From the NCBI GenBank assembly GCA_937951895.1, contig CALFER010000034.1, forward strand, positions 62,001 through 126,000: a stretch of 64,000 nt of DNA, given 5' to 3'. Origin of the DNA: an uncultured bacterium (lineage in GTDB: Bacteria > CSSED10-310 > CALFER01). A program made the position numbers and the translations under genes. The notes below the pieces were generated by a model. That model made no database searches and was not told where the DNA came from. It saw only the letters and a program-made list of their open reading frames with translations. Of the stretch, positions 8,196 to 17,069 are shown piece by piece. The stretch's first letter is position 1. Every line of letters begins with the position of its first letter.

Positions 8196-8953
8196 GCGGA
8201 GTCTCCTGTTTGATTGAAAGGCCCGATCGGCAATCCGGCGAGATCCATCGGATGGTCGATCAGAAACTCGGCGCCGCTCTCGATCAGTTCGTCGGGCGTC
8301 CGGAATCCCCAGGTCACGCCGATGGCCGTCATCCTCGCCCGTACCGCCGTGATCATGTCGATTGACGTGTCTCCGAGATAGATGCACCGGGAGGGGGCGA
8401 TCCCCATTGTTCCGGCGACGAACAGGGCGGCGTCGGGAGCGGGTTTTTTGGGAAAACGGCCCTCTGCGCCAATGACGTGTTCGAAGGGCCACGCTCCCAA
8501 CAGCGCATCCACCATGACGCGGGTAAAAGAATCCGGTTTGTTCGAGACGATCGCGAGACGGATACCTTTCGCAACAAGCATCTCGAGCATGGCGTCGATC
8601 CCGGGATACATCCGCGTTTTCATCCGCCATCGCAAGTCGTATTCCGCCGACATCGCCTCAACCATCCGATCGATCCCGACAGCCGTCCGGCTGTTTTCCG
8701 GCAGAGACCGCCGTACGAGCTCCCGGATGCCGTCTCCGACAAACAACTTGTAGGCGTCGATTGAATGAGTCGGCAAACCGTGTTCCTCGAGCACCCGATT
8801 CATTGAATCAGCGATGTCTCCGATGGTGTCCAGGAGGGTTCCATCGAGATCGAAGATTGCGGCCTGAATCCTATCCGATCGTTCTTCCATCATTTGAACA
8901 GCCTCATACGCGGCAGCCCGTTGCATCCCTGCCGGTCCTGTTGCATCCCTCAT
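8192..8953 (-). CDS. gph: HAD-family phosphatase, phosphoglycolate phosphatase-like
   Basis: A haloacid-dehalogenase-superfamily phosphatase with all motifs: motif I FDLDGTLLDT (nucleophile Asp), motif II 'IVSNKP', Lys in 'KKPAPDA', and motif IV 'YLGDTSIDM'. The helical cap after motif I is the Gph/PGP type, so 2-phosphoglycolate salvage is the best guess, though substrates in this family vary. The longest frame starts at ATG 8953 with no ribosome site. An ATG at 8893, preceded by GAGG at 8 bases and closer to motif I, may be the true start. It is translationally coupled to the flavin reductase-like gene. Confidence 0.85.
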   Translation of the reverse strand: MRDATGPAGMQRAAAYEAVQMMEERSDRIQAAIFDLDGTLLDTIGDIADSMNRVLEEHGLPTHSIDAYKLFVGDGIRELVRRSLPENSRTAVGIDRMVEAMSAEYDLRWRMKTRMYPGIDAMLEMLVAKGIRLAIVSNKPDSFTRVMVDALLGAWPFEHVIGAEGRFPKKPAPDAALFVAGTMGIAPSRCIYLGDTSIDMITAVRARMTAIGVTWGFRTPDELIESGAEFLIDHPMDLAGLPIGPFNQTGDSA

Positions 8954-8989
8954 GGTTTTGTCTCATATTAAGCGGGAAGGAGTCAATGC

Positions 8990-9565
8990 ATGAAATCCAT
9001 GACGACGCCCATTCTCCGAACCATCGGCATCCTGGTCGCGACCGCTGTGTCACTGACCCTGACGCACCCCTGCCTCGCGCTCGAATACATCCGCATCCGA
9101 TCGAATGCGGTCAACATCCGCGAAGCGCCCGACACCAAAGCCGCATCGATCGCGAAGGCATCCGAGGGTGATATATTCGAATTGATCCGTGAAGACGGTG
9201 ACTGGTATTCGATCGAGATGTTCTCCGGTGTGCCCCGTTTCGTGCATATGGACCATGCCGAGAAAACCGAGTTCAGGCTGGATATCACGATGCCGCCCGA
9301 TGCGCATGCGGCGACCGTCGAGGTGCTCAAGAGTATCCGGGCGAAGGCGCGCAGGGAGGCGGATGCGCTCTATCCCCTCAGGAACGCAGACGAAGGCCCC
9401 ACCTCCTCCCAATTCGATCTCAACAGCAAACTCCTCAATGAACTGCTGGACCGTTACATGCTCGAAGCCCTTCGAAACAAGAATCTTCAACCGCCGATGT
9501 ACTGGTATTTCGTTGTTGAAGACGAGATCGCCGAGATGGAGAAGACTCCGGCGGCGACACAGTGA
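8990..9565 (+). CDS. Secreted bacterial SH3-domain protein
   Basis: A 191-residue protein with a signal peptide (hydrophobic core ILVATAVSLTLTHP, likely cleavage after CLA), followed by an SH3b-like domain (about 30-85) with the usual 'VNIREAPDTKAASIA', 'GDIFELI' and 'GDWYSIE' pattern. The C-terminal half is helical and charged with no known domain. SH3b domains usually bind cell-wall peptides, so a periplasmic or wall-associated role is inferred. The ATG at 8990 follows GGGAAGGAG at about 7 bases. The gene is divergent from the HAD phosphatase, with only 36 bases between starts. Confidence 0.75.
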   Translation: MKSMTTPILRTIGILVATAVSLTLTHPCLALEYIRIRSNAVNIREAPDTKAASIAKASEGDIFELIREDGDWYSIEMFSGVPRFVHMDHAEKTEFRLDITMPPDAHAATVEVLKSIRAKARREADALYPLRNADEGPTSSQFDLNSKLLNELLDRYMLEALRNKNLQPPMYWYFVVEDEIAEMEKTPAATQ

Positions 9566-9590
9566 CGGGATCCTGGACGCAGGGTCGGAG

Positions 9591-10844
9591 TTACCCTCGC
9601 GAAGGGGCTGCCGCGAGGAGTTCTTTGCGCAGCAGATTGAGCGCAGCCTGAGCGAATCGTTCTTTGTTGGCCTCCCGATCACCGTTGAACGTGAACATTT
9701 CATGCTCCGTCCGTTCCGGCCCGCTCACCGAGACATGCACTCGTCCGACCGGTTTCCCTGGAGTCCCGCCATCCGGCCCGGCCACGCCGGTTGATGCCAC
9801 ACCGAAATCCGTTCCGGCAACCCGTCGAACACCTTCCGCCATTGCGCGTGCCACAGGTTCGCTCACTGCACCGTTCGATCGGATCAGTTCGGGATCAACG
9901 CCCGCGAGTGCCGTTTTGGACTGGTTGCTGTAGGTCACGATTCCACTCAGAAAAAAGACCGAGCTGCCCGGGACGTCGGTGAGCCGGCTGGCGATCAGAC
10001 CTCCGGTGCAGCTTTCCGCAGTGGCCACTGTCCGATGTTGCTCCGTGAGCATCCGGGCGACAACCGTTTGAATCGATTCACTTTCGTCACCGTAGATCCA
10101 CTCCGAAATGCTCCGTCTGAGCCTCGTCTCCGCTTCCTCGATCCGTCTCCGGGCATCCCCTGCGTCCGTCGACCGGACGGTCAGTCTGAGTTCGACACCG
10201 GTTGGTTTGGGGAGAAAGGCCAGTTCGGAGAGTGCGAGGATGTCGTCGAGATCGCGGAGTCGTTCGACGATGGCCGATTCGCCGATCCCGAAGGTACGCA
10301 GCGTCCGGAGCAGAACGATGTGGCCCGGGTTGAGCGTCCGGAGGCGGGGGCAGACAGAAATCTCCATCATCCGCCGCATCTCGAAAGGCACTCCGGGCAT
10401 GACGAAGCAGGCTTTCCCCTCACGATGGAAAAGCATGCCCGCGGCGGACCCGAGTTCGTTCCAGAGAATTTCGCAGTGTTCCGGAATCAGGCCCTGATTG
10501 GCGCTGGACGGAGGCATGACGCGACCCATTCGTGCGAACAGAGCGCGGGTGTGTTCGAGCAGTCGTTCGTCGACCACGAGTTGTTCGCCGAAAAACTCCG
10601 CGATCACTGTTTTGGTGATGTCGTCGTGAGTCGGGCCGAGACCTCCGGTGACCATCACGACGTCCGCGCGATGCCAGGCGCTTCCGAGCGCTTCCATGAT
10701 CCGTTCACGATCGTCTCCGACCACTGTCGTCCAGCATGGATAAATGCCGCATTCCACAAGTTTCGATCCGATGAATGCCGCATTCGTGTTGACCGTCGAT
10801 CCAATCAGAATCTCATCACCGATCGTCAGTATTTCCGCCTTCAT
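9591..10844 (-). CDS. cinA: CinA: competence/damage-inducible protein A with NMN deamidase domain
   Basis: A 417-residue two-domain CinA. The N-terminal MoaB/COG1058 domain begins 'MKAEILTIGDEILIGS' and carries 'VTGGLGPTHDDITK'. The C-terminal PncC-type domain has 'TVATAESCTGGLIASRLT' and 'GIVTYSNQSK', characteristic of nicotinamide mononucleotide deamidase in pyridine-nucleotide salvage. The N-domain is associated with ADP-ribose pyrophosphatase activity in homologues. I chose the ATG at 10844, where the family begins and a GGAGAGGCAGG-type purine stretch precedes it. The frame extension to 10925 would run through the promoter. Confidence 0.95.
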   Translation of the reverse strand: MKAEILTIGDEILIGSTVNTNAAFIGSKLVECGIYPCWTTVVGDDRERIMEALGSAWHRADVVMVTGGLGPTHDDITKTVIAEFFGEQLVVDERLLEHTRALFARMGRVMPPSSANQGLIPEHCEILWNELGSAAGMLFHREGKACFVMPGVPFEMRRMMEISVCPRLRTLNPGHIVLLRTLRTFGIGESAIVERLRDLDDILALSELAFLPKPTGVELRLTVRSTDAGDARRRIEEAETRLRRSISEWIYGDESESIQTVVARMLTEQHRTVATAESCTGGLIASRLTDVPGSSVFFLSGIVTYSNQSKTALAGVDPELIRSNGAVSEPVARAMAEGVRRVAGTDFGVASTGVAGPDGGTPGKPVGRVHVSVSGPERTEHEMFTFNGDREANKERFAQAALNLLRKELLAAAPSRG

Positions 10845-10883
10845 CTCCACCTGCCTCTCCGATGCCCGGGAAAAACGCTCGCA

Positions 10884-10912
10884 ACTATAGATCCGCACCG
10901 ATGCCGGATCAA
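10884..10912 (-). promoter_or_regulatory. sigma70-type promoter for cinA
   Basis: On the minus strand, TTGATC (10907-10912) and TATAGT (10884-10889) lie exactly 17 bases apart, 39 bases before the cinA ATG. This supports the internal ATG as the true start. Confidence 0.6.
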
Positions 10913-10944
10913 GGATGGAACGCATCCTTTTCAGCGTGAGCGGT

Positions 10945-11370
10945 TCACTGCCGGCGTTTCGAGGTAAGAAGGCCGTCGAGACTGAAGCGGCCGGGGCCGA
11001 TCAGGAACAGGCTGACGAAGAGGATTCCCATTTCGATCGCGTGCGACGCGCCTTTGATGCCGTCACCTTTCGAGAGATGCATCGTCGCGGCGACGAGCAT
11101 GGTGAAGGCCATCATGAGAACCGCCGGGCGAACCAGAAAACCGGCGATCAGAGCCAGCCCGCCTCCGAACTCGGAAAAGGCCGCCATGAAACCCCAGAAT
11201 TCCGGGGCGACCGAGATGCCGAGATTGCCCATCGCACCGCCAAGCCCGGCCCAGAGCTGAGGACCGGCCATCAGTTTCGGGAATCCATGCGTCAGAAACA
11301 TGACGCCGATTCCGAGCCGAAGCACCAGTAATCCGTGATCCCGATATCGATCCAATGATTGCAGAATCAT
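10945..11370 (-). CDS. DoxX family membrane protein
   Basis: A 141-residue protein with four predicted membrane helices. The DoxX pattern is clear: 'VLRLGIGVMFLTHGFPKL', then 'EFGGGLALIAGF', 'AVLMMAFTMLVAATMHL' and a final helix 'GILFVSLFLIGPGRFSLD'. DoxX proteins are inner-membrane proteins linked to thiol or quinone redox chemistry; the exact role is unclear. The ATG at 11370 has GGGA 8 bases upstream. The gene is divergent from the B12-type binding protein across about 130 bases, where I see no strong promoter. Confidence 0.88.
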   Translation of the reverse strand: MILQSLDRYRDHGLLVLRLGIGVMFLTHGFPKLMAGPQLWAGLGGAMGNLGISVAPEFWGFMAAFSEFGGGLALIAGFLVRPAVLMMAFTMLVAATMHLSKGDGIKGASHAIEMGILFVSLFLIGPGRFSLDGLLTSKRRQ

Positions 11371-11503
11371 GTTGTCGTCCCTTTCCGGACATCGTCACCG
11401 GCATTGCGCCGAATGACGGGATCCGATATTTAGAGATTGTGCGGCCGGGATGGGTTACAGACATACCCGCAAAAGAACGTGCAATAGACGAAAGGAATGC
11501 GTG

Positions 11504-12478
11504 ATGGGATTTTCCGGAATCGGTTCGAGTGACGAGCCACGCAGATCCGGCGGGATCGGAATCAACCTGATCTGCGTATCGCTGGCCGCAGCGATTCTGT
11601 CTTCGCCGCCGGTCGGTTTTGCCGGTGACACGGCGACTCCTCTCGGAGCGGGATGCTGCACGCGCATCGTCTCGATGGCTCCCAACATCACCGAACTGCT
11701 GTTCGCGCTTGATCTCGGGGATCGCGTGGTCGGGGTCACGCCGTTCTGCGTCTACCCGCCCGAAGCCACCGCAAAACCGAAAATCGGCGGGTTTCTCGAC
11801 CCGAACTACGAAGCGATTCTCGCACTCAAACCGGACCGCATCTTCGGGCTGTCGTCTCATCGGGATCATCGCGCACACCTCAAACAGGTCGGGCTCGATC
11901 TGACTATTCTTCCCATGAATGCGATCCCCGAAATTATCGATGCGATCCGGGCAGTGGGGTCGATCTGCGGGGTGGAATCCCAGTCCGATCGATTGATGGG
12001 ATCGATCGAGGCGCGGATGGCAAAATTGCGGAACGCACCAAAGCGAGCGTCTCCGTTGTGCGTCATGATCTGTATCGGACGCGATTACCGGAAAGACGCG
12101 CTGGATCAGGTGACGATCGCCGGCACGGGAAGCTTTCATGACGGTATTATTGCACTGGCGGGAGGTATCAACGCCTACCGGGGTCCCGCAATCGAGTATC
12201 CGGCAGTTTCGTTTGAAGGCATTCTGGCCATGGATCCCGACGTGATCGTCGAACTGCGGCCCGGGGAATCTCTTACCGAGGCGGACCGGGAACGATCACT
12301 TGCAGCGTGGCGGAACCCGGTCGGGCTGCGTGCCGCTTCATCCCGCCGGATCGCCATCTGGACGGAGCCACATGTGTCGATCCCCGGCCCGCGCTTCATC
12401 GATATCGCGGAGGCGCTCGCGGACCTGCTGCGCGAAAACCCGTCGGGAAAGGAGTCTCCGGATGTTCACGTGCCGTGA
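11504..12478 (+). CDS. Periplasmic cobalamin/iron-chelate-type binding protein (BtuF-like)
   Basis: A 324-residue class III periplasmic binding protein. After an N-terminal hydrophobic export signal (LICVSLAAAILSS) comes the family opening 'RIVSMAPNITELLFALDLGDRVVGV', then 'PPEATAKPKIGGFLDPNYEAILALKPD' and a C-terminal lobe with 'GGINAY' and 'DPDVIVEL'. This resembles BtuF, the vitamin B12 ABC-transporter binding protein, but haem- and siderophore-binding relatives look alike. No permease or ATPase gene is nearby. The ATG at 11504 has GAAAGGA upstream; the earlier in-frame ATG at 11450 lacks a site. The end overlaps threonine synthase by 17 bases. Confidence 0.82.
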   Translation: MGFSGIGSSDEPRRSGGIGINLICVSLAAAILSSPPVGFAGDTATPLGAGCCTRIVSMAPNITELLFALDLGDRVVGVTPFCVYPPEATAKPKIGGFLDPNYEAILALKPDRIFGLSSHRDHRAHLKQVGLDLTILPMNAIPEIIDAIRAVGSICGVESQSDRLMGSIEARMAKLRNAPKRASPLCVMICIGRDYRKDALDQVTIAGTGSFHDGIIALAGGINAYRGPAIEYPAVSFEGILAMDPDVIVELRPGESLTEADRERSLAAWRNPVGLRAASSRRIAIWTEPHVSIPGPRFIDIAEALADLLRENPSGKESPDVHVP

Positions 12479-13601
12479 GTGCGGCGGCAGATTCTCTCTC
12501 GAACAGGCAATCTGGAGATGCCCGGACTGCAGCGGATTGCTCGATTTTCTGCATGATATCAGGTTCGATCCGGCAAGCCTGCGCGGCAGACCGTTCTCCA
12601 TGTGGCGTTATTTCGAGTCGATACCCGGCGGGAAGGGTCATCCGGTCGTGAGCCTGGGTGAGCCGATCACGCCGCTATCCGGATTTTACTCGGATGGCGT
12701 GTCGGTCTTGCTGAAGCTGGATTACCTGTTTCCGACGGGGTCGTACAAGGATCGAGGCGCTGCGGTTCTGGTCGGCTGGCTTCGGGAGAGAGGAATCCGG
12801 CGGATTGTCGAGGATTCATCGGGGAACGCCGGAACGGCGATCGCGGCTTACGCAGCGAAAGCGGGGATCGCCTGTGAGATCTACGTGCCGGATACGACAT
12901 CCCCGGGGAAACTGCATCAGATTCGGGCAGCAGGCGCGCGTGTGGTGCGGGTGCCCGGAGGTCGTCAGGCAACGGCCGATGCAGCGCTCGATGCTGCCAG
13001 AGATGCGTTTTACGCCAGCCACGCCCGGCACCCCCTCTTCATCCATGGCACGAAGACTTTCGCCTTCGAAATCTGGGAGCAACTCGGCGGGGAGATTCCC
13101 GACGCCGTTGTCGTTCCGACAGGTAACGGCACCTTGCTGCTCGGCGCATGGATCGGCTTCACGGAATTGCGGAAAGCCGGCCTGACCCGCGGTGTTCCGA
13201 AGCTGATCGCCGTTCAGGCGGAGGGGTTCGCCCCGCTTCTCGACGCGTGCGGGACAACGATCCGGCCCGAAAGACCGGCCGACCGGATGGGTTGTCTCGC
13301 CGAGGGAATCGCGATCGCCAATCCGGTCCGGAAGATGCAGATGGTCGAGGCGATCCGGGAGTCGGGTGGAGACGTGGTCGTCGTGAACGATGAAGACATC
13401 CGGAACGCTACCCGATTGCTCGGACGCAACGGATACTTCGTCGAACCGACCTCAGCGGCAGGGCTCGCGGGCTGGCGGAAATGGAATCGCACCCGTGCAC
13501 CATCCGGGTGCGTCGTCATCCCCCTCACCGGAACGGGACTCAAATGTCCGGATTCGGTCGCATCGCTCGCGTCTCTTGCAACGGATGGCGTGATCGAATA
13601 G
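12462..13601 (+). CDS. thrC: Threonine synthase with N-terminal zinc ribbon
   Basis: A 379-residue fold-type II PLP enzyme. It starts with a zinc-ribbon (CRECGG and CPDCSG pairs), then the substrate-binding 'SLGEPITPLS', the PLP lysine in 'PTGSYKDRGA', an Asn loop 'EDSSGNAGTAIA', and the phosphate-binding 'PTGNGTLLLG'. Class-typical threonine synthases convert O-phosphohomoserine to threonine. The relatives cysteate synthase and diaminopropionate-type lyases share this layout, so function is strong but not certain. The ATG at 12462 follows AAAGGAG and lies inside the end of the preceding gene, so the two are probably co-expressed. Frames starting earlier are read-through of the binding protein. 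Confidence 0.88.
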   Translation: MFTCRECGGRFSLEQAIWRCPDCSGLLDFLHDIRFDPASLRGRPFSMWRYFESIPGGKGHPVVSLGEPITPLSGFYSDGVSVLLKLDYLFPTGSYKDRGAAVLVGWLRERGIRRIVEDSSGNAGTAIAAYAAKAGIACEIYVPDTTSPGKLHQIRAAGARVVRVPGGRQATADAALDAARDAFYASHARHPLFIHGTKTFAFEIWEQLGGEIPDAVVVPTGNGTLLLGAWIGFTELRKAGLTRGVPKLIAVQAEGFAPLLDACGTTIRPERPADRMGCLAEGIAIANPVRKMQMVEAIRESGGDVVVVNDEDIRNATRLLGRNGYFVEPTSAAGLAGWRKWNRTRAPSGCVVIPLTGTGLKCPDSVASLASLATDGVIE

Positions 13602-13655
13602 GCTGTTGAACCGCGCTGGTCTGCGTGACCGGGCGTTTCACAGAGGGAGTTCTGA

Positions 13656-14591
13656 ATGGCACCGGGTTGGGAATGGATCGCATTCAACATTTTTGTCCTT
13701 CTGATGCTCATGCTCGATCTGGGCGTGTTCAATCGAAAAAATCATCAGATTCGAGTTCGTGAAGCGCTTCTGTTCAGTGCTTTCTGGATCCTGCTCGCGC
13801 TGATTTTCAATGTTTTCGTGTATTACATGCATGGCAGGCAGGCTGCAATCGAGTATCTGACGGGTTATCTGATCGAAAAATCACTCAGCATGGACAATCT
13901 GTTCGTGTTTCTGATGATCTTCACATACTTCAAAGTCAAGCCCGAGTATCAACACAAGGTTCTGTTCTGGGGGATTCTCGGCGCACTGGTGCTTCGGGCC
14001 ATTTTTATCTTTGCCGGAGTCGCCCTGATCGTGAAATTCCACTGGATGATCTACATCTTCGGGCTGCTTCTGATCTACAGCGGATACAAGATGGCTGTCG
14101 AGAAGGACAAGGAAGTCAATCCGGAGAAGAATCCCGTTGTGCGTTGGTTTCGGAAACTGATGCCCGTGTCGTTGAGCTATGACGAGGGACGTTTTTTCAC
14201 ACGGATCGACGGGAAACGGTTTGCGACACCCCTGTTCATTGTGCTGCTCGTCGTGGAGACGTCCGACATCATGTTCGCCATCGACTCGATCCCTGCGATC
14301 CTGGCGATCACGCACGATCCGTTCATCGTTTACAGCTCGAATGTCTTTGCCATTCTGGGCCTCAGAGCGCTCTTCTTCGCTCTGGCCGGCATCATGAACA
14401 TGTTCCATCTGCTCCATTACGGACTCTCCATCATTCTCGTTTTCGTCGGGATCAAAATGATGATCTCCCAGTTCTTCAAAATCCCCACTCCCATCGCTCT
14501 CGGATTCCTCGCACTCGTGCTCGCCGGCTCGATCATCGCCTCACTGATCTGGAAACCGGCCGGGCACGCCCGGGCGCAGCCGATGGGGTGA
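13656..14591 (+). CDS. TerC/Alx family membrane protein
   Basis: A 311-residue integral membrane protein with about nine helices. The TerC signature is 'EKSLSMDNLFVFLMIF' with an acidic residue and Asn inside a helix, repeated as 'VVETSDIMFAIDSIPAIL' in the second half. The family includes Alx and related proteins tied to manganese export and to tellurite-resistance operons; metal export is the best inference. The ATG at 13656 has GGGAG 8 bases upstream. A weak promoter candidate (TTGCAA at 13576, TAGGCT at 13599, 17 bases apart) overlaps the end of thrC. Pyruvate kinase follows 21 bases later. Confidence 0.92.
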   Translation: MAPGWEWIAFNIFVLLMLMLDLGVFNRKNHQIRVREALLFSAFWILLALIFNVFVYYMHGRQAAIEYLTGYLIEKSLSMDNLFVFLMIFTYFKVKPEYQHKVLFWGILGALVLRAIFIFAGVALIVKFHWMIYIFGLLLIYSGYKMAVEKDKEVNPEKNPVVRWFRKLMPVSLSYDEGRFFTRIDGKRFATPLFIVLLVVETSDIMFAIDSIPAILAITHDPFIVYSSNVFAILGLRALFFALAGIMNMFHLLHYGLSIILVFVGIKMMISQFFKIPTPIALGFLALVLAGSIIASLIWKPAGHARAQPMG

Positions 14592-14612
14592 CGAACTCCG
14601 AAGGCATTTCTG

Positions 14613-16076
14613 ATGAAACACGTATACACCGGGACACCGAGCGAGTCTGAAATCCGGTATCAGAGAACAAAGATCGTTGGAACGATCGGGCCCGCAAGCG
14701 CTCCGCCGGCGGTTCTCCGCGAGTTGATCGCGAATGGACTCGATGTCTTCCGCCTGAATTTCTCGCACGGGGATCACCCGGATCATGCCGGGGTCATCGA
14801 GAACATCCGGCGGATCGAAACTGAGATGGGGATTCCCGTGATGATCTTCTGTGATCTCCAGGGCCCCAAACTCAGGATCGGTCTCCATCGTGACCGGACT
14901 CCGATCCTCCTCGTCCGGGATCAGCGCATCGTGATCCGGACAGGGATCGATCAGAGTCAGGGCGACTGGATCGCGACGCCTCTCAGGGAACTGCCGCAGA
15001 TGGTGTCGCCCGGATCCAGGATCCTGCTGGCCGATGGGTCGATCGAGCTGCGTGTCGAAGCCGTCGAGGGGGAACGCATCGATTGTGCCGTGGTGATCGG
15101 GGGGATGCTGGCCGAGCGTCAGGGGATCAACCTGCCCGGCTCCGTCACTTCGAGCCCCGGTCTGACCGTGAAGGATCTCGAGGATCTGACGTTCTGTCTC
15201 GGCCAACCAGTCGACGCGATTGCGCTGTCGTTCGTGCGGTCGGCAGATGACATCCGGGCGGCACGTGAAAGGATGGTTGCGGCGGGAACGCGATTGCCGG
15301 TGATCGCGAAGATCGAGAGGCCTGAAGCGCTTGAACATCTTGAAGCCGTGATATCGGAGGCTGATGCGGTCATGGTCGCCCGGGGGGATCTCGGTGTCGA
15401 AATCGGGCCTGAAAAGGTGCCCCTGGTCCAGAAGCGGATCATCGGTGAGTGCCGCCGGTTGGGCCGGCCCGTGATCACCGCGACGCAGATGCTGGAGTCG
15501 ATGATTCAGAATCCGAGGCCGACGCGTGCCGAGGCCAGTGATGCCGCGAATGCGATCCTCGATGGATCGGATGCCGTCATGCTCAGCGGAGAGACAGCGG
15601 TGGGACGGTATCCTTCGCTGGCCGTCGAGATGCTCGCGAGGATCGCGCGGGATGTCGAGGAAACGGCGAAAACGCGGCCGGGTTGTCCGTATGAGGTGGC
15701 GATCGAACCGCCCGCGAATTCGGCGGGCTTTATCGCCGAGGCTGTTGCGGCGATTGCACAGAAAAGAGGATGCCGTGCGATTGCGGTCTTCACACGAAGC
15801 GGATCGACGGCGCGGTTCATGTCTCAGCAACGGCCGGCCGTACCGATCTTCGCCTTCTCGCCGGACCGGTCAGTCTGCCGGTGGATGAATCTGCTCTGGG
15901 GGGTCCGGCCGGTGCTGTTGAAGGAAGCGAACGATCTGCGGGGATTCGAGGCGGGGATGCGGACCGAATTGCTCAGGAGAGAAGAATTGCGTCCGGGCGA
16001 TCGGGTGGCGTTGACCGGAGGGCATCCGATCAGAAAGCATGGTGCGACGAATTTTATAAAACTTGTCGAGATATAA
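14613..16076 (+). CDS. pyk: Pyruvate kinase
   Basis: A 487-residue pyruvate kinase, the last step of glycolysis, converting phosphoenolpyruvate and ADP to pyruvate and ATP. Visible signatures: 'TIGPAS' and 'VFRLNFSHGDH' in the A domain, 'CDLQGPKLRIG' before the B lid, the catalytic 'VIAKIERPEALEHLE', the metal-binding 'VMVARGDLGVEIG', 'TATQMLESMI' and 'RAEASDAANAILDGSDAVMLSGETA'. The C-domain is present and there is no extra PEP-utiliser domain. It lies 21 bases past terC with AAGG before the ATG, so co-transcription is likely. Confidence 0.97.
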   Translation: MKHVYTGTPSESEIRYQRTKIVGTIGPASAPPAVLRELIANGLDVFRLNFSHGDHPDHAGVIENIRRIETEMGIPVMIFCDLQGPKLRIGLHRDRTPILLVRDQRIVIRTGIDQSQGDWIATPLRELPQMVSPGSRILLADGSIELRVEAVEGERIDCAVVIGGMLAERQGINLPGSVTSSPGLTVKDLEDLTFCLGQPVDAIALSFVRSADDIRAARERMVAAGTRLPVIAKIERPEALEHLEAVISEADAVMVARGDLGVEIGPEKVPLVQKRIIGECRRLGRPVITATQMLESMIQNPRPTRAEASDAANAILDGSDAVMLSGETAVGRYPSLAVEMLARIARDVEETAKTRPGCPYEVAIEPPANSAGFIAEAVAAIAQKRGCRAIAVFTRSGSTARFMSQQRPAVPIFAFSPDRSVCRWMNLLWGVRPVLLKEANDLRGFEAGMRTELLRREELRPGDRVALTGGHPIRKHGATNFIKLVEI

Positions 16077-16126
16077 GCGGTGAGGTTGGGGGACGGTATT
16101 CAGGTTTCAGTTATCGTTTTAGTGAT

Positions 16127-16152
16127 ATAAAGGGACACCTTACTGAATTCGG
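16127..16152. repeat. Solo copy of a GGGACACC-type repeat end
   Basis: ATAAAGGGACACCTTACT followed by GAATTCGG closely matches the left end of the inverted-repeat element at 39068-39196 (ATAAGGGGACACCTTACT, then TATTTCGG). No inverted partner lies within the 192-base gap between pyk and the glycosyltransferase. I read it as a remnant of the same family. Such ends resemble repeats mobilised by REP/IS200-type (Y1) transposases; that origin is inferred. Confidence 0.5.
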
Positions 16153-16268
16153 TTGAGGTGGGGTACGAGTGCGGGAAGAGGGTACGAACGATTGGGCATG
16201 AGGGGGAGTGCCGGGGTGCAAAAACCTCTGCGTGTGTTTTTCAGGACGAGGTTGTAAGATAGCTCCCC

Positions 16269-17069
16269 ATGAGACTCCTGTCGGCGGTGATCATCACATT
16301 CAACGAAGAAGCGAACATCCGGGATTGCATCGATTCCGTCCGATTCGCCGACGAAGTCATCGTCGTGGATTCGGTGTCGACCGATCGCACGGTCGAGATC
16401 GCCGGGTCATGCGGTGCGCGTGTGCTGTCCGTTCCCTGGCATGGTTATGCCCGAGCCAAGAATTACGGCATTGACCATGCCTCTCATGACTGGATCCTCC
16501 TGATCGATGCCGATGAGCGCGTGTCACCCGAACTGGCGTTCTCCATCCGCGATTGCCTCGGTCGGCCTTCGAACCCCTCCCCGGCGTATTCCGGATATCG
16601 GATCGCACGAAAAACCTGGTATCTGAATCGATGGATTCGCGGGAGCGGCTGGTATCCGGATTGGATTGTCCGTCTGTTCAACCGGACCGAGGGTCGTGTA
16701 AGGGAAGTTCCGATTCATGAATCCGTGAAGCTGTCGGGGAAATCGGGTTGTCTATCGGGTGACCTGTTGCATCTATCTTACCGGAGCATCAGCGATCATG
16801 TCCGCCGCATCGACAAATACACCAGTCTGGCGGCGCAGCAATGGACTGCCGAGAGACGTCGAGCGGCGATCCCGATGATGCTCGTGCGTCCGGGGTGGGA
16901 ATTCATCCGGAAACTCATTTTCAAATGCGGTTTTCTCGACGGCATCCCCGGACTCATCATCGCCGGCATGCATGCCTGGTACGTTTTTCTGAAGTATGCC
17001 AAAACCTATGAACTCAGCCACTCGGCTTCTCCGCCGCCCATTCCATCCGAAAGCGACACCACCTCATGA
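16269..17069 (+). CDS. WaaE-like family 2 glycosyltransferase
   Basis: A 266-residue GT-A fold transferase. The N-terminus 'LSAVIITFNEEANIRDCI' binds the nucleotide sugar; 'DEVIVVDSVSTDRTVEIA', 'WHGYARAKNYGID' and the metal-binding 'LLIDADERVS' are typical of the WaaE/KdtX group that adds beta-linked sugars to LPS inner core. The C-terminal part has the acceptor-side 'VPIHESVKL' and a weakly hydrophobic tail helix. This supports an outer membrane. There is no ribosome site before the ATG; a TAAGAT box ends 8 bases upstream, as in other possible leaderless genes here. It overlaps the RNB gene by ATGA. Confidence 0.88.
   Translation: MRLLSAVIITFNEEANIRDCIDSVRFADEVIVVDSVSTDRTVEIAGSCGARVLSVPWHGYARAKNYGIDHASHDWILLIDADERVSPELAFSIRDCLGRPSNPSPAYSGYRIARKTWYLNRWIRGSGWYPDWIVRLFNRTEGRVREVPIHESVKLSGKSGCLSGDLLHLSYRSISDHVRRIDKYTSLAAQQWTAERRRAAIPMMLVRPGWEFIRKLIFKCGFLDGIPGLIIAGMHAWYVFLKYAKTYELSHSASPPPIPSESDTTS

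Noticed and set aside
8196..8630. Extended N-terminus of the flavin reductase-like frame
   Set aside because: It is an Arg-rich shadow of the HAD phosphatase gene; the ATG at 8195 has an ATGA overlap with that gene's stop and begins the conserved domain.
14541..15830. 429-residue minus-strand open frame opposite pyruvate kinase
   Set aside because: A shadow of the G+C-rich coding strand; the composition is Arg/His/Asp-heavy and no family is recognisable.
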